A DNA stretch of 64,000 nucleotides from JADJWR01 sp963847675 (GTDB lineage: Bacteria > Pseudomonadota > Gammaproteobacteria > Burkholderiales > Burkholderiaceae_F): contig CAWKAP010000008.1 in NCBI GenBank assembly GCA_963847675.1, forward strand, positions 434,001 to 498,000, read 5' to 3'. Position 1 is the first letter of the stretch, and the number at the start of each line of letters is the position of its first letter. Below the pieces are notes generated by a model. The model had not been told where the DNA came from. It saw only the letters and a program-made list of their open reading frames with translations, and searched no databases. This document shows, piece after piece, positions 25,587 to 34,941 of this stretch. A program made the position numbers and the translations under genes.

Positions 25587-26654
25587 TCACGCCGCGTCGG
25601 TCAGCGCCGCGAAGGCCTCGGTGGCACGGTCGTGCAGTCGGCCGTCGGCGTCGCGGACGATGAACCAGGCCGCCAGGCTCTCGCGCTGTGCCAGCGCCCA
25701 GCCGGCCTGCGGGCCGAGCACGATCAGCGCGGTGGCCAGGGCGTCGGCGCTCATGCAGTCGTCGGCGACGACGGTGACCGAGGCCAGCCCGTGCGCGATC
25801 GGCGCGGCGGTGCGCGGATCGATCTCGTGCGAGTAGCGGCGCCCCGCCTGCTCGAAATAGATGCGGTAGTCGCCCGAGGTGGCCATCGACCGGCCGGCCA
25901 GCGGCACCACGGCGCGCGCGCGCTGCGGCATGGCGTCAGGCTCCTCGATGCCGATCTGCCAGGGGCGGCCCTGCGCATTGCGGCCGCGCGTGCGTACTTC
26001 GCCGCCGACTTCGATCATGTAGTTCTCGACGCCGTTTGCCTCCAGCGCGAGCGCAGCAAGGTCGACGCCGTAGCCTTTGGCAACGCCGCCGAGATCGACC
26101 TGCAGGCCGGTGTGCGCCTTGGTCGCCGCACGGTGCCCGGCATCGAGACGCAGGCCACGATAGTCGACCGCCGCACGCTGCGCCTGCACTTCGCCGCGAG
26201 CGGGCACGACCCTTCGCTTCTCGCTGCCGAAACCCCAGGCATTGACCAGCGGCGCCACCGAAACGTCGAATGCCCCCTGCGACAACTCCGCGACCCGCTG
26301 GCCGGCGGCCAGCACCGCGTACAGGTCTTTCGACAGCGGCAGCGGCGTGGCGGCGACGTGGCGATTGAACCGCATCAGCTCGGAGTCGGGCCGATATAGC
26401 GACATGCCGCGGTCCACGCCGTCGAGCGCGGCGTGCACGTCGGCCGCGAGCCGCTCCAGTCGCACGGCCGAAACCTCCGCGCCCGCCAGCTTGACGAGGT
26501 ACGCGGTGCCCATCGTTTCGCCCGCGAACTGCAGCGGTGCATTCGCCGATTGTCCGCTACGGACTCGTTCGCCGCAGCCGGCAAGCGCAAGTGCGCCGAG
26601 GCCGCCGAATGCGCCGAGCAGCCGGCGCCGGCAGGGAGAAAGCAGCGTATCCAT
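25587..26654 (-). CDS. apbE: FAD:protein FMN transferase ApbE
   Basis: A 355-residue exported lipoprotein-like enzyme: the signal region ends in ALALAGCGE (lipobox-like, Cys27). It has the ApbE blocks GETMGTAYLVKL, MSLYRPDSELMRFNR, VDLGGVAKGYGVD and IDPRTAAPIAHGLASVTVVADDCMSADALATAL. It transfers FMN from FAD to the Thr of SGAT motifs in NqrB and NqrC, both encoded just upstream in the same operon. The start overlaps the stop of the CBS gene by one base (TGATG). Confidence 0.94.
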   Translation of the reverse strand: MDTLLSPCRRRLLGAFGGLGALALAGCGERVRSGQSANAPLQFAGETMGTAYLVKLAGAEVSAVRLERLAADVHAALDGVDRGMSLYRPDSELMRFNRHVAATPLPLSKDLYAVLAAGQRVAELSQGAFDVSVAPLVNAWGFGSEKRRVVPARGEVQAQRAAVDYRGLRLDAGHRAATKAHTGLQVDLGGVAKGYGVDLAALALEANGVENYMIEVGGEVRTRGRNAQGRPWQIGIEEPDAMPQRARAVVPLAGRSMATSGDYRIYFEQAGRRYSHEIDPRTAAPIAHGLASVTVVADDCMSADALATALIVLGPQAGWALAQRESLAAWFIVRDADGRLHDRATEAFAALTDAA

Positions 26655-27136
26655 CAGGAGGATCCTCCAGCCTGGTCGGCGCCTGCCGCCCCGGACTGCG
26701 CCAGATTCTTGCGCACCGCGGCCTCGAAGCGCCCTTCGCCATGGCGGATCAGGTAGTTGGTCATGTCGCCCATCGACACCAGCCCGAGCACTCGCGGACC
26801 GTCCATCACCAGCAGGTGGCGGAAACGGTTCAGCTGCATCAGCGCCATCGCCGCCTCGACGGTGGTGCCGGGCGAGACGAAGCGCACGTCGCGTGTCATC
26901 ACCATCGAAATGGGCGTCGTCTTCGGGTCGAGCCCGGCATGGACGACCCGCAGCAGCAGGTCGCGCTCGGTGAAGATGCCGTCGACCAGGCCGTCCTCGT
27001 TGCGGATCAGCACCGCGCCGATGTGATGTTCGGCAAGCGAACCGACCGCGTCCATCACGGTGGCGCCGGCGTCGACGGTGACCAGCACGTCGGCGTGCTG
27101 CTTGAGCGCCATCACGGTTTCGACTGTCTGCTGCAT
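26654..27136 (-). CDS. CBS-domain-pair protein in the nqr operon
   Basis: A 160-residue soluble protein with two CBS motifs: residues about 10-70 (ATVMDAVGSLAEHHIGAVLI, GIFTERDLLLRVV) and 75-140 (MVMTRDVRFVSPGTTVEAAMALM, FRHLLVMDGPRVLGLVSMGD). CBS pairs usually bind adenine nucleotides or NAD(H) and act as energy sensors. It lies between nqrF and apbE, 18 bases after nqrF, so it is co-expressed with the sodium pump. A homologue-like CBS protein sits just upstream of nuoA. Its partner is unknown. Confidence 0.88.
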   Translation of the reverse strand: MQQTVETVMALKQHADVLVTVDAGATVMDAVGSLAEHHIGAVLIRNEDGLVDGIFTERDLLLRVVHAGLDPKTTPISMVMTRDVRFVSPGTTVEAAMALMQLNRFRHLLVMDGPRVLGLVSMGDMTNYLIRHGEGRFEAAVRKNLAQSGAAGADQAGGSS

Positions 27137-27154
27137 GGTCCGTCCTCCGAATGG

Positions 27155-28384
27155 CTACAGCCCGAAATCATCGAGCATGACGTTCTCGCGGTCGGCGCCG
27201 AAGTCCATCGCCAGCTTGATGACGGCCTTGTTCATCACGTCCGGCCCGCACAGGTAGAACTCGATGTCTTCCGGCGCCGGGTGCTTTTCAAGGTACATCT
27301 TGCGCAGCACGTTGTGGCGCACCAGGCCGACCGGGCCGGTCCAGTTGTCCTCCGGCCGCGGCTCCGACAGAACGACGTGCCAGCTGAAGTTCGGATGCTC
27401 GGCGGCAAGCCGGTTGAACTCGTCGATGTAGAAGGCTTCCTTCAGGTTCCGCGCCGAGTACCAGAACACCATCTTGCGCCTGGACTTCAGGCGGATCAGC
27501 TGGTCGAAGATATGCGCGCGCATCGGCGCCATGCCGGCTCCGGCGGCAACGAAGCACATCTCCCTGTCGGTGTCCTTGGCGAAGAACTCGCCGAACGGAC
27601 CCGAGACGGTGACCAGGTCACCCGGCTTCAGCCTGAACAGCCACGAGCTCATCTTGCCCGGCGGGATGTCGTCGCGGTAATCGGGAGGGAAAGCGATGCG
27701 GATGGTGAACAGCAGGATGCCTTTCTCGAGCGGGAAGTTGGCCATCGAGTAGCCACGATCCACGTTCTCGGTCACGACCGACTTGAAGCGCCACAGGTCG
27801 AAACGGTCCCACTCCTCGCGGAACTCGGGCTCGATGTCGAATTCCCTGTAACTGAGCTCGTGCGGCGGACACTCGATCTGCACGTAGCCCCCGGCCTTGA
27901 ACGGGACCTCCTCGCCCTCGGGCAGGGCCAGCTTGAGTTCCTTGATGAAGGTCGAGACGTTGCGGTTGTGGATCACCCGGCACTGCCACTTGCGCACCGA
28001 GAAGATCTCCGGCGCGACTTCGATCTTCATGTCGCGCTTGACCTTGACCTGGCAGGCGAGCCGGTAGCCGTGCCTCGCCTCGCGCGGCGAGATGAAATTG
28101 GACTCGGTGGGCAGCAGCGCACCGCCGCCTTCCTTGACCACCACCTCGCACACGCCGCACGACCCCCTGCCGCCGCAGGCGGCCGGAAGGAAGATGCGGT
28201 TGGCGGTCAGCGCCCCGAGCAGCGTGCCGCCGGCCGGCACCTTCAGCGCCTTGGTCGGATCCTCGTTGACGACGATCGACACGTCGCCGGTGGCCACCAG
28301 CTTGCGCCGCGCGCCCATCAGCAGGAGCACCAGCGCCAGCACGACGACGGTGAACATGACGATGGCAAGCCCGATCGAAAGCAC
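27155..28384 (-). CDS. nqrF: Na+-translocating NADH:quinone oxidoreductase subunit F
   Basis: A 409-residue subunit that takes electrons from NADH. One N-terminal helix (about residues 4-22) anchors it. The [2Fe-2S] ferredoxin domain has the ligand Cys pattern in ACGGRGSCGVCEV and a fourth Cys in GYRLACQVKV. The FAD domain carries REFDIEPEFRE and RGYSMANFP, and the NADH domain has GAGMAPMRAHIFDQL and ends in LCGPDVMNKA ... MLDDFG. All motifs needed for catalysis are present. It is the last of the six core subunits. Confidence 0.96.
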   Translation of the reverse strand: MLSIGLAIVMFTVVVLALVLLLMGARRKLVATGDVSIVVNEDPTKALKVPAGGTLLGALTANRIFLPAACGGRGSCGVCEVVVKEGGGALLPTESNFISPREARHGYRLACQVKVKRDMKIEVAPEIFSVRKWQCRVIHNRNVSTFIKELKLALPEGEEVPFKAGGYVQIECPPHELSYREFDIEPEFREEWDRFDLWRFKSVVTENVDRGYSMANFPLEKGILLFTIRIAFPPDYRDDIPPGKMSSWLFRLKPGDLVTVSGPFGEFFAKDTDREMCFVAAGAGMAPMRAHIFDQLIRLKSRRKMVFWYSARNLKEAFYIDEFNRLAAEHPNFSWHVVLSEPRPEDNWTGPVGLVRHNVLRKMYLEKHPAPEDIEFYLCGPDVMNKAVIKLAMDFGADRENVMLDDFGL

Positions 28385-28393
28385 GGCGCGCTC

Positions 28394-29008
28394 CTACAGC
28401 TGGATGCCCGAGAACATCATGAAAGCCAGCGACATCAGGCCGGCGCTGATGAACGTGATGCCGAGGCCGCGCAGGCCGGCCGGAATGTTCGAGTAGGTGA
28501 GCTTCTCGCGGATCGCCGCCAGCGCAATCAGTGCAATCGCGAAGCCCAGCCCCGAACCGATGCCGAACACCACGCTCTCGCCGAGCGAGTATTCGCGCTC
28601 CTGCATGAACAGCGAGCCGCCGAGGATCACGCAGTTCACCGCGATCAGCGGCAGGAAGACGCCGAGCGTGTTGTACAGCGTCGGCGCAAAGCGGTCGACG
28701 GTCATTTCGACCACCTGCACGGCGGCGGCGATGGTGGCGATGAACAGGATGAACGACAGGAAGCTGAGGTTGACGTCGGCCAGCTGCGGGCTGATCCAGG
28801 TCAGCGCCCCTTCGCCGAGCAGGTAGCGCAGCAGCAGGTGGTTGAGCGGCACGGTCAAGGTCTGCACGAACACCACCGCGACGCCCAGGCCGATCGCCGT
28901 CTCGACCTTCTTCGAGCAGGCCAGGAACGAGCACATGCCGAGGAAGTAGGCGAGCGCCAGGTTCTCGAGGAAGATCGAGCGCAGGCCGAGGTTGATGTAG
29001 TGCTCCAT
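28394..29008 (-). CDS. nqrE: Na+-translocating NADH:quinone oxidoreductase subunit E
   Basis: A 204-residue membrane subunit with six helices. The beginning MEHYINLGLRSIFLENLALAYF and the Cys in LGMCSFLACSKK are typical; NqrE and NqrD together hold an iron centre in the membrane through conserved cysteines (a second one is in FAVNCVILGGSLF-type context at AVNCVILGG). It sits four bases after nqrD. Length and order are standard. Confidence 0.96.
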   Translation of the reverse strand: MEHYINLGLRSIFLENLALAYFLGMCSFLACSKKVETAIGLGVAVVFVQTLTVPLNHLLLRYLLGEGALTWISPQLADVNLSFLSFILFIATIAAAVQVVEMTVDRFAPTLYNTLGVFLPLIAVNCVILGGSLFMQEREYSLGESVVFGIGSGLGFAIALIALAAIREKLTYSNIPAGLRGLGITFISAGLMSLAFMMFSGIQL

Positions 29009-29012
29009 CGCC

Positions 29013-29672
29013 TCAGTCCTTTTCCTGAAGCTGCGGCTTCCACGTGCGCAGGGCCCAGATCAGCAGGCCGATCAGGAACAGGGCCGACGGCGCCAGCAGC
29101 ATCAGGCCGTTGGGCACGTACCAGCCGCCATCCTTGGCCAGCGGCAGCACGGTGAAGCCGAGCACCTTGCCCGCGCCGAGAAGTTCGCGCGCGAAGGCCA
29201 CCACCACAAGCACCACCGCGTAGCCGAGCGCATTGCCCAGCCCGTCGAGCACCGACAGATAGGGCGGGTTGTTCATCGCGAAGCCCTCGGTGCGGCCGAG
29301 CACGATGCAGTTGGTGATGATCAGGCCGACGAACACCGACAGCTCGAGCGACAGCTCGTACAGCGTCGCCTTCAGCACCTGGTCGAAGACGATCACCAGC
29401 GAGGCGATGATCGCCAGCTGGACGATGATGCGGATCGACCCCGGCGTGCGCTCGCGCACCAGGCTCACCATCAGGCTGGCCAGCGCGCCGACCGCGATCA
29501 CGCCGGCGCTCATCACCAGCGCCTTGTCGACCCGCGTGGTGATGGCCAGCGCCGAGCAGATGCCGAGCACCTGCACGCCGATCGGGTTGTTGAGGAGCAC
29601 GGGGTCGAGCAGGATCGACCGCTCCCTGGGGCCGAACGGAAGCCCGCGCGCAGCGGGACTGACGGCGCTCAT
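29013..29672 (-). CDS. nqrD: Na+-translocating NADH:quinone oxidoreductase subunit D
   Basis: A 219-residue membrane subunit. It contains LLDPVLLNNPIGVQVLGICSALAIT and GLIITNCIVLGRTEGFAM, each with one of the conserved cysteines that coordinate the intramembrane iron with NqrE. The start was set at 29672 because it gives the canonical opening and overlaps the nqrC stop (ATGA); a longer frame upstream is antisense-like sequence inside nqrC. Confidence 0.95.
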   Translation of the reverse strand: MSAVSPAARGLPFGPRERSILLDPVLLNNPIGVQVLGICSALAITTRVDKALVMSAGVIAVGALASLMVSLVRERTPGSIRIIVQLAIIASLVIVFDQVLKATLYELSLELSVFVGLIITNCIVLGRTEGFAMNNPPYLSVLDGLGNALGYAVVLVVVAFARELLGAGKVLGFTVLPLAKDGGWYVPNGLMLLAPSALFLIGLLIWALRTWKPQLQEKD

Positions 29673-30475
29673 TTGATTCCCCCTTCGCGGAAGCGTTGCA
29701 GGAACTTGCCGTAACCGTCGTCGCTCAGCCAGAAGCGCATCAGGTGCGTGACCGCGTTGCTGGTGATCGTCGCGCCCGACATGCCATCGACGCGCAGCGG
29801 ATCCTGCGCCGGCGGGCCGGCCGGACCCTTGATCACGGCGATCGCCGGCTTGCTCTGCTCGTCGTAGCCCTTGCGGCCTTTCCACAGCGCCAGCCACGCG
29901 GGATTGCTGATCTCGCCGCCGAGCCCCGGCGTTTCGCGGTGCTCGTAGTAGGTCAGCCCGCGCACCGTATTGGCGTCCGGCGCCAGCGACAGGAAGCCGT
30001 AGATCGTGCCCCACATGCCTAGACCCTCGACCGGAACCACGACCTGGTCGACCTTGTCCTGCTGCATGATGAAGTAGACGACGCCGTACTCGGGAAGGCG
30101 CCGCACGCCGGCGTTGTTCGCCGGCGCTGCCGAACTCGTCGCCGGATCGTTGCGGGCCGCGCGCTGGTCATAGCTGCGCGCGTCGAGCTTGTCTTCGGGG
30201 ACCAGTTCGCCGGTCGCCAGGGACACCAGACGCGCCCTGATGTCGCGCTTGAAGATCGCCTCGATCTCGCCGCGACTCAGCGACTGGCCCGGCTGAGCCA
30301 GGCCGGCGGCCACCAGCACGTTCTTCTCCATGTACAACCGGGCGTTGGCGGCCTGCCGCGGCTGCAGGCTGACGGCAGTGACCGATACCAGCGCCGCGCA
30401 GACGACACAGACCACCGCGGCAAAGATGACCGTGTAGCGCGTCGAATTGATGTCGATGGCGCGGGTGTCAGCCAC
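29669..30475 (-). CDS. nqrC: Na+-translocating NADH:quinone oxidoreductase subunit C
   Basis: A 268-residue subunit with one N-terminal helix (about residues 15-36) and a periplasmic FMN-binding domain. The flavinylation site is the Thr in DGMSGATITSNAV near residue 230. GLGMWGTIYGFLSL and HRETPGLGGEI are conserved surrounding blocks. The covalent FMN is added by the ApbE encoded in the same cluster. It overlaps nqrB by eight bases. Confidence 0.95.
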   Translation of the reverse strand: MADTRAIDINSTRYTVIFAAVVCVVCAALVSVTAVSLQPRQAANARLYMEKNVLVAAGLAQPGQSLSRGEIEAIFKRDIRARLVSLATGELVPEDKLDARSYDQRAARNDPATSSAAPANNAGVRRLPEYGVVYFIMQQDKVDQVVVPVEGLGMWGTIYGFLSLAPDANTVRGLTYYEHRETPGLGGEISNPAWLALWKGRKGYDEQSKPAIAVIKGPAGPPAQDPLRVDGMSGATITSNAVTHLMRFWLSDDGYGKFLQRFREGGIK

Positions 30476-31694
30476 GGCGCGCGAGCCTCCGCCGGATGTT
30501 GGCCTGCACGAAGCCGTAGTCGATCACCGGCGCCATCACGTTCATGAACAGGATCACCAGCATCACCGATTCCGGATACGCGGGGTTGACCACGCGGATC
30601 AGCACGATCAGCGCGCCGATCATCGCCCCGTAGATCCACTTGCCTTTCTCGGAAAACGGCGAAGTGACCGGATCGGTGGCCATGAACACGGTGCCGAACG
30701 CCCAGCCGCCGAGCACCATGTGCCACCAGAAGGGCACGGCGAACCAGGGGTTGGTCGTCGAGCCGACGGCGTTCAGCAGGCCCGCCATGGCGATCGTGCC
30801 GAGCACCACGCCGGCCATCGTCCGCCACGAGCCGACCTTGGTGACCAGGATGATGACCGCGCCGATCAGGCAGGCCAGCGCCGAGGTCTCGCCCATGCTG
30901 CCGGGCTCCCAGCCGACGAAAGCGTTCCACCACGAAAAGCCCTGCTCGGCGAACGGCCCGGTCATCACGCGCATCTGCGCCAGCAGCGTCGCGCCCGAAA
31001 AGCCGTCGACCGCGGCGCCGTCGGGCACCGCCGTCCACACCTTGTCGCCCGAGATCTCGGCCGGGTAGGCGAAGAACAGGAACGCGCGTGCGGCGAGGGC
31101 CGGGTTGATGAAGTTCATGCCGGTGCCGCCGAACAGTTCCTTGGCGATCACCACGCCGAAGCTGATGCCCAGGGCGGCCTGCCACAGTGGCGTGGTCGGC
31201 GGCAGGATCAGCGGGAACAGGATGCCGGTGACGAAGAAGCCCTCGTTGACCTCGATCTTGCGCACGACGGCGAACAGCACTTCCCAGGTCAGGCCGACTG
31301 CCATCGTCACGATGTACAGGGGCAGGAAGTACAGCGCGCCGTGCGTCAGGTTGGCGAAGAAGCTCTGCGGCGAATAGCCGACGCCGAGCAGCCGGATCAC
31401 GTCGTGCCGCCAGCCCTCGAGCGCCGCCGCCCTGGCGGGGTCGATCGCCAGGTTGGCCTGCAGCCCGGTGTTGACCATCGCCATGAACACGCACGGCAGC
31501 GCGGCGATGACCACCAGGATCATCATCCGCTTCAGGTCGATCGCGTCGCGCACGTGGCTCGAGCCGCGCGCCACCGACGCCGGGGTGTAGAAGAACGTAT
31601 CGGCCGCCTCCCACAGCGGATAGAGCTTCTCGAGCCGGCCGCCTTTCTCGAAATGATGGGCCTGGCGATCGAGGAACGCGCGCAGCGGCCGCAT
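30468..31694 (-). CDS. nqrB: Na+-translocating NADH:quinone oxidoreductase subunit B
   Basis: A 408-residue membrane subunit that holds covalent FMN and riboflavin and forms the sodium channel with its neighbours. The FMN attachment Thr lies in VDGFSGATLLAQM. Other conserved stretches are FFYTPASVARGSSHVRDAIDLKR near the N terminus and GMNFINPALAARAFLFFAYP. The start at 31694 overlaps the nqrA stop by one base (TGATG). An upstream extension of the frame lies within nqrA and is rejected. Confidence 0.95.
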   Translation of the reverse strand: MRPLRAFLDRQAHHFEKGGRLEKLYPLWEAADTFFYTPASVARGSSHVRDAIDLKRMMILVVIAALPCVFMAMVNTGLQANLAIDPARAAALEGWRHDVIRLLGVGYSPQSFFANLTHGALYFLPLYIVTMAVGLTWEVLFAVVRKIEVNEGFFVTGILFPLILPPTTPLWQAALGISFGVVIAKELFGGTGMNFINPALAARAFLFFAYPAEISGDKVWTAVPDGAAVDGFSGATLLAQMRVMTGPFAEQGFSWWNAFVGWEPGSMGETSALACLIGAVIILVTKVGSWRTMAGVVLGTIAMAGLLNAVGSTTNPWFAVPFWWHMVLGGWAFGTVFMATDPVTSPFSEKGKWIYGAMIGALIVLIRVVNPAYPESVMLVILFMNVMAPVIDYGFVQANIRRRLARRG

Positions 31695-33049
31695 CAGTGC
31701 TCCTTCTCGATGCGTGTCAGCGCGTCGCGCAGCAGCGGCCCGTACTCGTACTTCGACGGGCACACGCAGGTGGCCAGCGCCAGATCCTCCTCGTCGAGTT
31801 CGAGCGCGCCGAGCTGTTGCGCCGCCTGGTCGTCCTTGATGATCAGCGCGCGCAGCAGGAACACCGGCTCGATGTCAAAGGGCAGCACGCGTTCGTAGGT
31901 GCCGATCGGGACCATCGCCCGCGGCCCGCCGTTCGTTGTCGTCGTCAGCACCCGCTGCGCGCGGGAGAAAGCGCCGAGCACGCTGCCGGTGACCGAAAAC
32001 TTGTCGGCGCCCGGCAGCACATAGCCGAACATCTCGCGCTCGCGCCCTTCGGGGAGCGCGGCGACCTGCAGGTGGTAACGACCGAGGAAGCCGTCCGCTT
32101 CGCCGGCGGCGACGCGACCGTCGAGCACCGAACCGGAAATCACGCGATTCTCGCCGTCGACGAGTTCGCCGGCGACCAGTTCGTCGATCGAAGCGCCCAG
32201 CCGCGTGCGCAGCAGCCTGGGGGCGCGCACCGCGGGGCCGGCGAGCGAGATCAACCGCGCGACGTCGAGTTCGCCGGTGCGCAGCAGGTGGCCGAGCGCG
32301 ATCACGTCCTGGTAGCCGATGTGCCAGACGCGCCGCTCCATGCTGACCGGGCGCAGGCAGTGGATGTGCCACCCGACCGATCCGGAAGGATGCGGCCCGC
32401 TGAACTCCTCGACCTGCACTCCGGCGGGCGCATCGATGGACTCGCCGGCAGCGACGCACAGATAGACCTTGCCGGCACCGAGACGGGTCAGTGCGACGAG
32501 ACCCTCGCGAAAATCATCGGCGCGTGCTCCGATCACCAGCGACGGCGGCGGAGCGTGCGGCCGCGAGTCGGTGGCGGTGACGAAGATCGCGTCGGCGGCG
32601 CCGTCGCCCGCCGGCACGTGACCGAACGGCCGCTGGCGCAGCGCGGTCCACAAGCCGGATTCCTGCATCAGCGCGCGCACCGCACCCGCGTCCAGCCCGG
32701 CTGCACCGCGGCCGCTGAATCCGGCGAACTTCACCTGCTGCGCCGGACCGTCACCGGCATCGACGTCGATCACCACCGAGATCAGTGCGCGCCGCTCGCC
32801 GCGATGGATCGCGGCCACGGTGCCGGCCGCCGGCGCGGTGAATGCCACGCCAGGGATGCGCTTGTCCTCGAGCAGCTTCTGCCCGCGCAACACCCGATCG
32901 CCGACCTGGACCGCGAGCGCCGGCTTCAGGCCAGGCACGTCGGCCGCCAGTAGCGCCACCCGCGCGCTCAGCGCTGCGTCGCTGACCTGCAGCGTCGGCG
33001 CGCCTGCCAACGGCAGATCCAGCCCCTTGCGGTTGCTGTGCACAGCCAT
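31694..33049 (-). CDS. nqrA: Na+-translocating NADH:quinone oxidoreductase subunit A
   Basis: A 451-residue cytoplasmic-side subunit, first of the operon. It begins with the NqrA-type segment RKGLDLPLAGAP and has the barrel-sandwich block KRIPGVAFTAPAAGTVAAIHRGERRALISV. Later it shows GSVGWHIHCLRPVSMERRVWHIGYQDV and the C-terminal EEDLALATCVCPSKYEYGPLLR. It participates in quinone binding. The upstream 220-base gap holds an FNR-type palindrome and nothing else recognised. Confidence 0.95.
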   Translation of the reverse strand: MAVHSNRKGLDLPLAGAPTLQVSDAALSARVALLAADVPGLKPALAVQVGDRVLRGQKLLEDKRIPGVAFTAPAAGTVAAIHRGERRALISVVIDVDAGDGPAQQVKFAGFSGRGAAGLDAGAVRALMQESGLWTALRQRPFGHVPAGDGAADAIFVTATDSRPHAPPPSLVIGARADDFREGLVALTRLGAGKVYLCVAAGESIDAPAGVQVEEFSGPHPSGSVGWHIHCLRPVSMERRVWHIGYQDVIALGHLLRTGELDVARLISLAGPAVRAPRLLRTRLGASIDELVAGELVDGENRVISGSVLDGRVAAGEADGFLGRYHLQVAALPEGREREMFGYVLPGADKFSVTGSVLGAFSRAQRVLTTTTNGGPRAMVPIGTYERVLPFDIEPVFLLRALIIKDDQAAQQLGALELDEEDLALATCVCPSKYEYGPLLRDALTRIEKEH

Positions 33050-33168
33050 GGTCGTGTTCTTCGAGTGCGCAGCCTCAAGAATCCCGTGGCGGTGCCAAGC
33101 ACGGCAGCACCGGCGGCGTAACGGTCAGCGGAACGGTGCAACCGTATGCGGATCGATTCTCGCAGACC

Positions 33169-33182
33169 TTGAGCAACGTCAA
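33169..33182. promoter_or_regulatory. FNR/CRP-type palindrome upstream of nqrA
   Basis: TTGAG-CAAC-GTCAA is centred about 126 bases before the nqrA start, in the gap between nqrA and the malic enzyme gene (both minus strand). Confidence 0.45.
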
Positions 33183-33270
33183 TGACCGCAACGAAGCCCG
33201 CGCCGTCGGCGCAGTTTCGCCCGGCCGCCGCAGCTCCCCTGGCTGCGTCGCACGCATGTCGCGCCTCGCG

Positions 33271-34941
33271 TTATGCGTAAGGCACGTAATCCGGCGAATA
33301 CATCTGCGAGTGTACGTAGGCCAGCATGTCGGCCGGCGCGTCGATGCCGGCCAGGCCGGCCGACAGCGCCTCCTCGATCACCGCTGCGGCGATGAACGCC
33401 GACACCTCGCGCACACGCGCCAGCGGCGGGTACAGGCTGCCCTGCGCCAGGTCGGCGTCGCTGACCTGCGCGGCGAGCGTGCGCGCCGCGGCCATGAACA
33501 TGCGATCGGTCACGGCCGACAGGCTGCCCGCAATCGCGCCCAGGCCAACGCCCGGGAAGATGTACGAGTTGTTGCCCTGCCGGGGAACGAAGTGCTTCCC
33601 GTTGACGGTGACCGGGTCGAACGGACTGCCCGAGGCAAACAGCGCCCGCCCGCCCGACCAGGCGTAGGCCTGCTCCGCGGTGCACTCGGAGCGCGAGGTC
33701 GGATTCGACAGCGCGAAGACGATGGGCCGCTCGTTCAGCTTCGCCATCGTCTCGACCACTTCCTGGGTGAAGGTGTTCGGCGTGGCGGACACGCCGATGA
33801 TCGCCGTCGGCTTCAGTTGGCGGATCGCGTCGATGAAGTTCGGCACTGGCGCATGCTCGTGCGCATACGGCTTCTTGTGCGCCGCCAGTTCACCGCGCCC
33901 GGCGACGACCAGCCCTTTCGAGTCGACCAGCCAGCAGCGGCGGCGGGCCTCCTGCTCGGCCAGGCCGCCGTCGACCATCGCCTCGACCAGCAGGTCCGAG
34001 ATGCCGGTGGCCGCCTCGCCCGCGCCGAGACACATGAAGGTCTGCTGCGACAGCGGCCGTCCGGTCACGCGCAGCGCCGAGAAGATTCCGGCCGCCGTCA
34101 CCGACGCGGTTCCCTGGATGTCGTCGTTGAAGCTGCAGATGCGGCCACGGTACTTCTGCAGCAGGTGGAAGGCGTGGTGGTTGGCGAAGTCCTCGAACTG
34201 CACGACGATGCCCGGAAACACCTGTTGCGTGGCGTCGATGAACTCCTCGACGAACTCGTCATAGGCGGCGCCGGTCAGGCGCGGCTGCCGCAGGCCGAGA
34301 TAGAGCCGGTCGGTGTGCAGCGGCGTGTTATTGGTGCCGACGTCGAGCAGCACCGGCAGGCAGTGGCGCGGATGCACGCCGGCGCAGGCGGTGTACAGGG
34401 CAAGCTTGCCGATCGGAATGCCCATGCCGTTCGCGCCGAGGTCGCCGAGGCCGAGGATCCGCTCGCCGTCGGTGACGACGATGATCGCCGCCTCGCGATA
34501 CGGCCAGTTGCGCAGCACCTGGGCGACCCGGCCGCGGTCGGCGGCCGACACGTACAGGCCGCGCGGCCGCCGGTAGATGTGGCCGAACTGCTGGCAGGCC
34601 AGGCCGACGGTCGGCGTGTAGATGAGCGGCATCATCTCGTCCGGGTTCTCGGTGACGACCCGGTAGAAAAGCGTCTCGTTGCGGTCCTGCAGCGACTCGA
34701 GCAGGATGTACTTGGACAGATTCGAGTCGAGCCGCCGGATGTTCTCCAGCACGCGCTCGACCTGGTCCTCGAGCGTGGCGACCCGCGCCGGCAGCAGGCC
34801 GCGCAGCCCGAGCGCCTCGCGCTCCGCGTCGGTGAAGGCGGTGCCCTTGTTCAGCGTCGGATCGCGCAGCAGCGTCGTTCCGCGCGGGAACCACTCGGGC
34901 AGGGGCGGCGGCAGAACGCGTTTGCGGGCTCGATGCGGCAT
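33271..34941 (-). CDS. maeA: NAD-dependent malic enzyme
   Basis: A 556-residue enzyme that oxidatively decarboxylates malate to pyruvate. It has the large-form (MaeA/eukaryote-like) signatures: MMPLIYTPTVGLACQQFGHIYRRPRG with the catalytic Tyr, GLGDLGANGMGIPIGKLALY with the catalytic Lys, QFEDFANHHAF with metal-binding acids, FNDDIQGTASV, and the nucleotide-binding LGAGEAATGIS. The start at 34941 follows a clear GAGGAGA ribosome site; an in-frame Met seven codons upstream has none. It would feed pyruvate to the pyruvate:ferredoxin oxidoreductase downstream in the window. Confidence 0.94.
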   Translation of the reverse strand: MPHRARKRVLPPPLPEWFPRGTTLLRDPTLNKGTAFTDAEREALGLRGLLPARVATLEDQVERVLENIRRLDSNLSKYILLESLQDRNETLFYRVVTENPDEMMPLIYTPTVGLACQQFGHIYRRPRGLYVSAADRGRVAQVLRNWPYREAAIIVVTDGERILGLGDLGANGMGIPIGKLALYTACAGVHPRHCLPVLLDVGTNNTPLHTDRLYLGLRQPRLTGAAYDEFVEEFIDATQQVFPGIVVQFEDFANHHAFHLLQKYRGRICSFNDDIQGTASVTAAGIFSALRVTGRPLSQQTFMCLGAGEAATGISDLLVEAMVDGGLAEQEARRRCWLVDSKGLVVAGRGELAAHKKPYAHEHAPVPNFIDAIRQLKPTAIIGVSATPNTFTQEVVETMAKLNERPIVFALSNPTSRSECTAEQAYAWSGGRALFASGSPFDPVTVNGKHFVPRQGNNSYIFPGVGLGAIAGSLSAVTDRMFMAAARTLAAQVSDADLAQGSLYPPLARVREVSAFIAAAVIEEALSAGLAGIDAPADMLAYVHSQMYSPDYVPYA

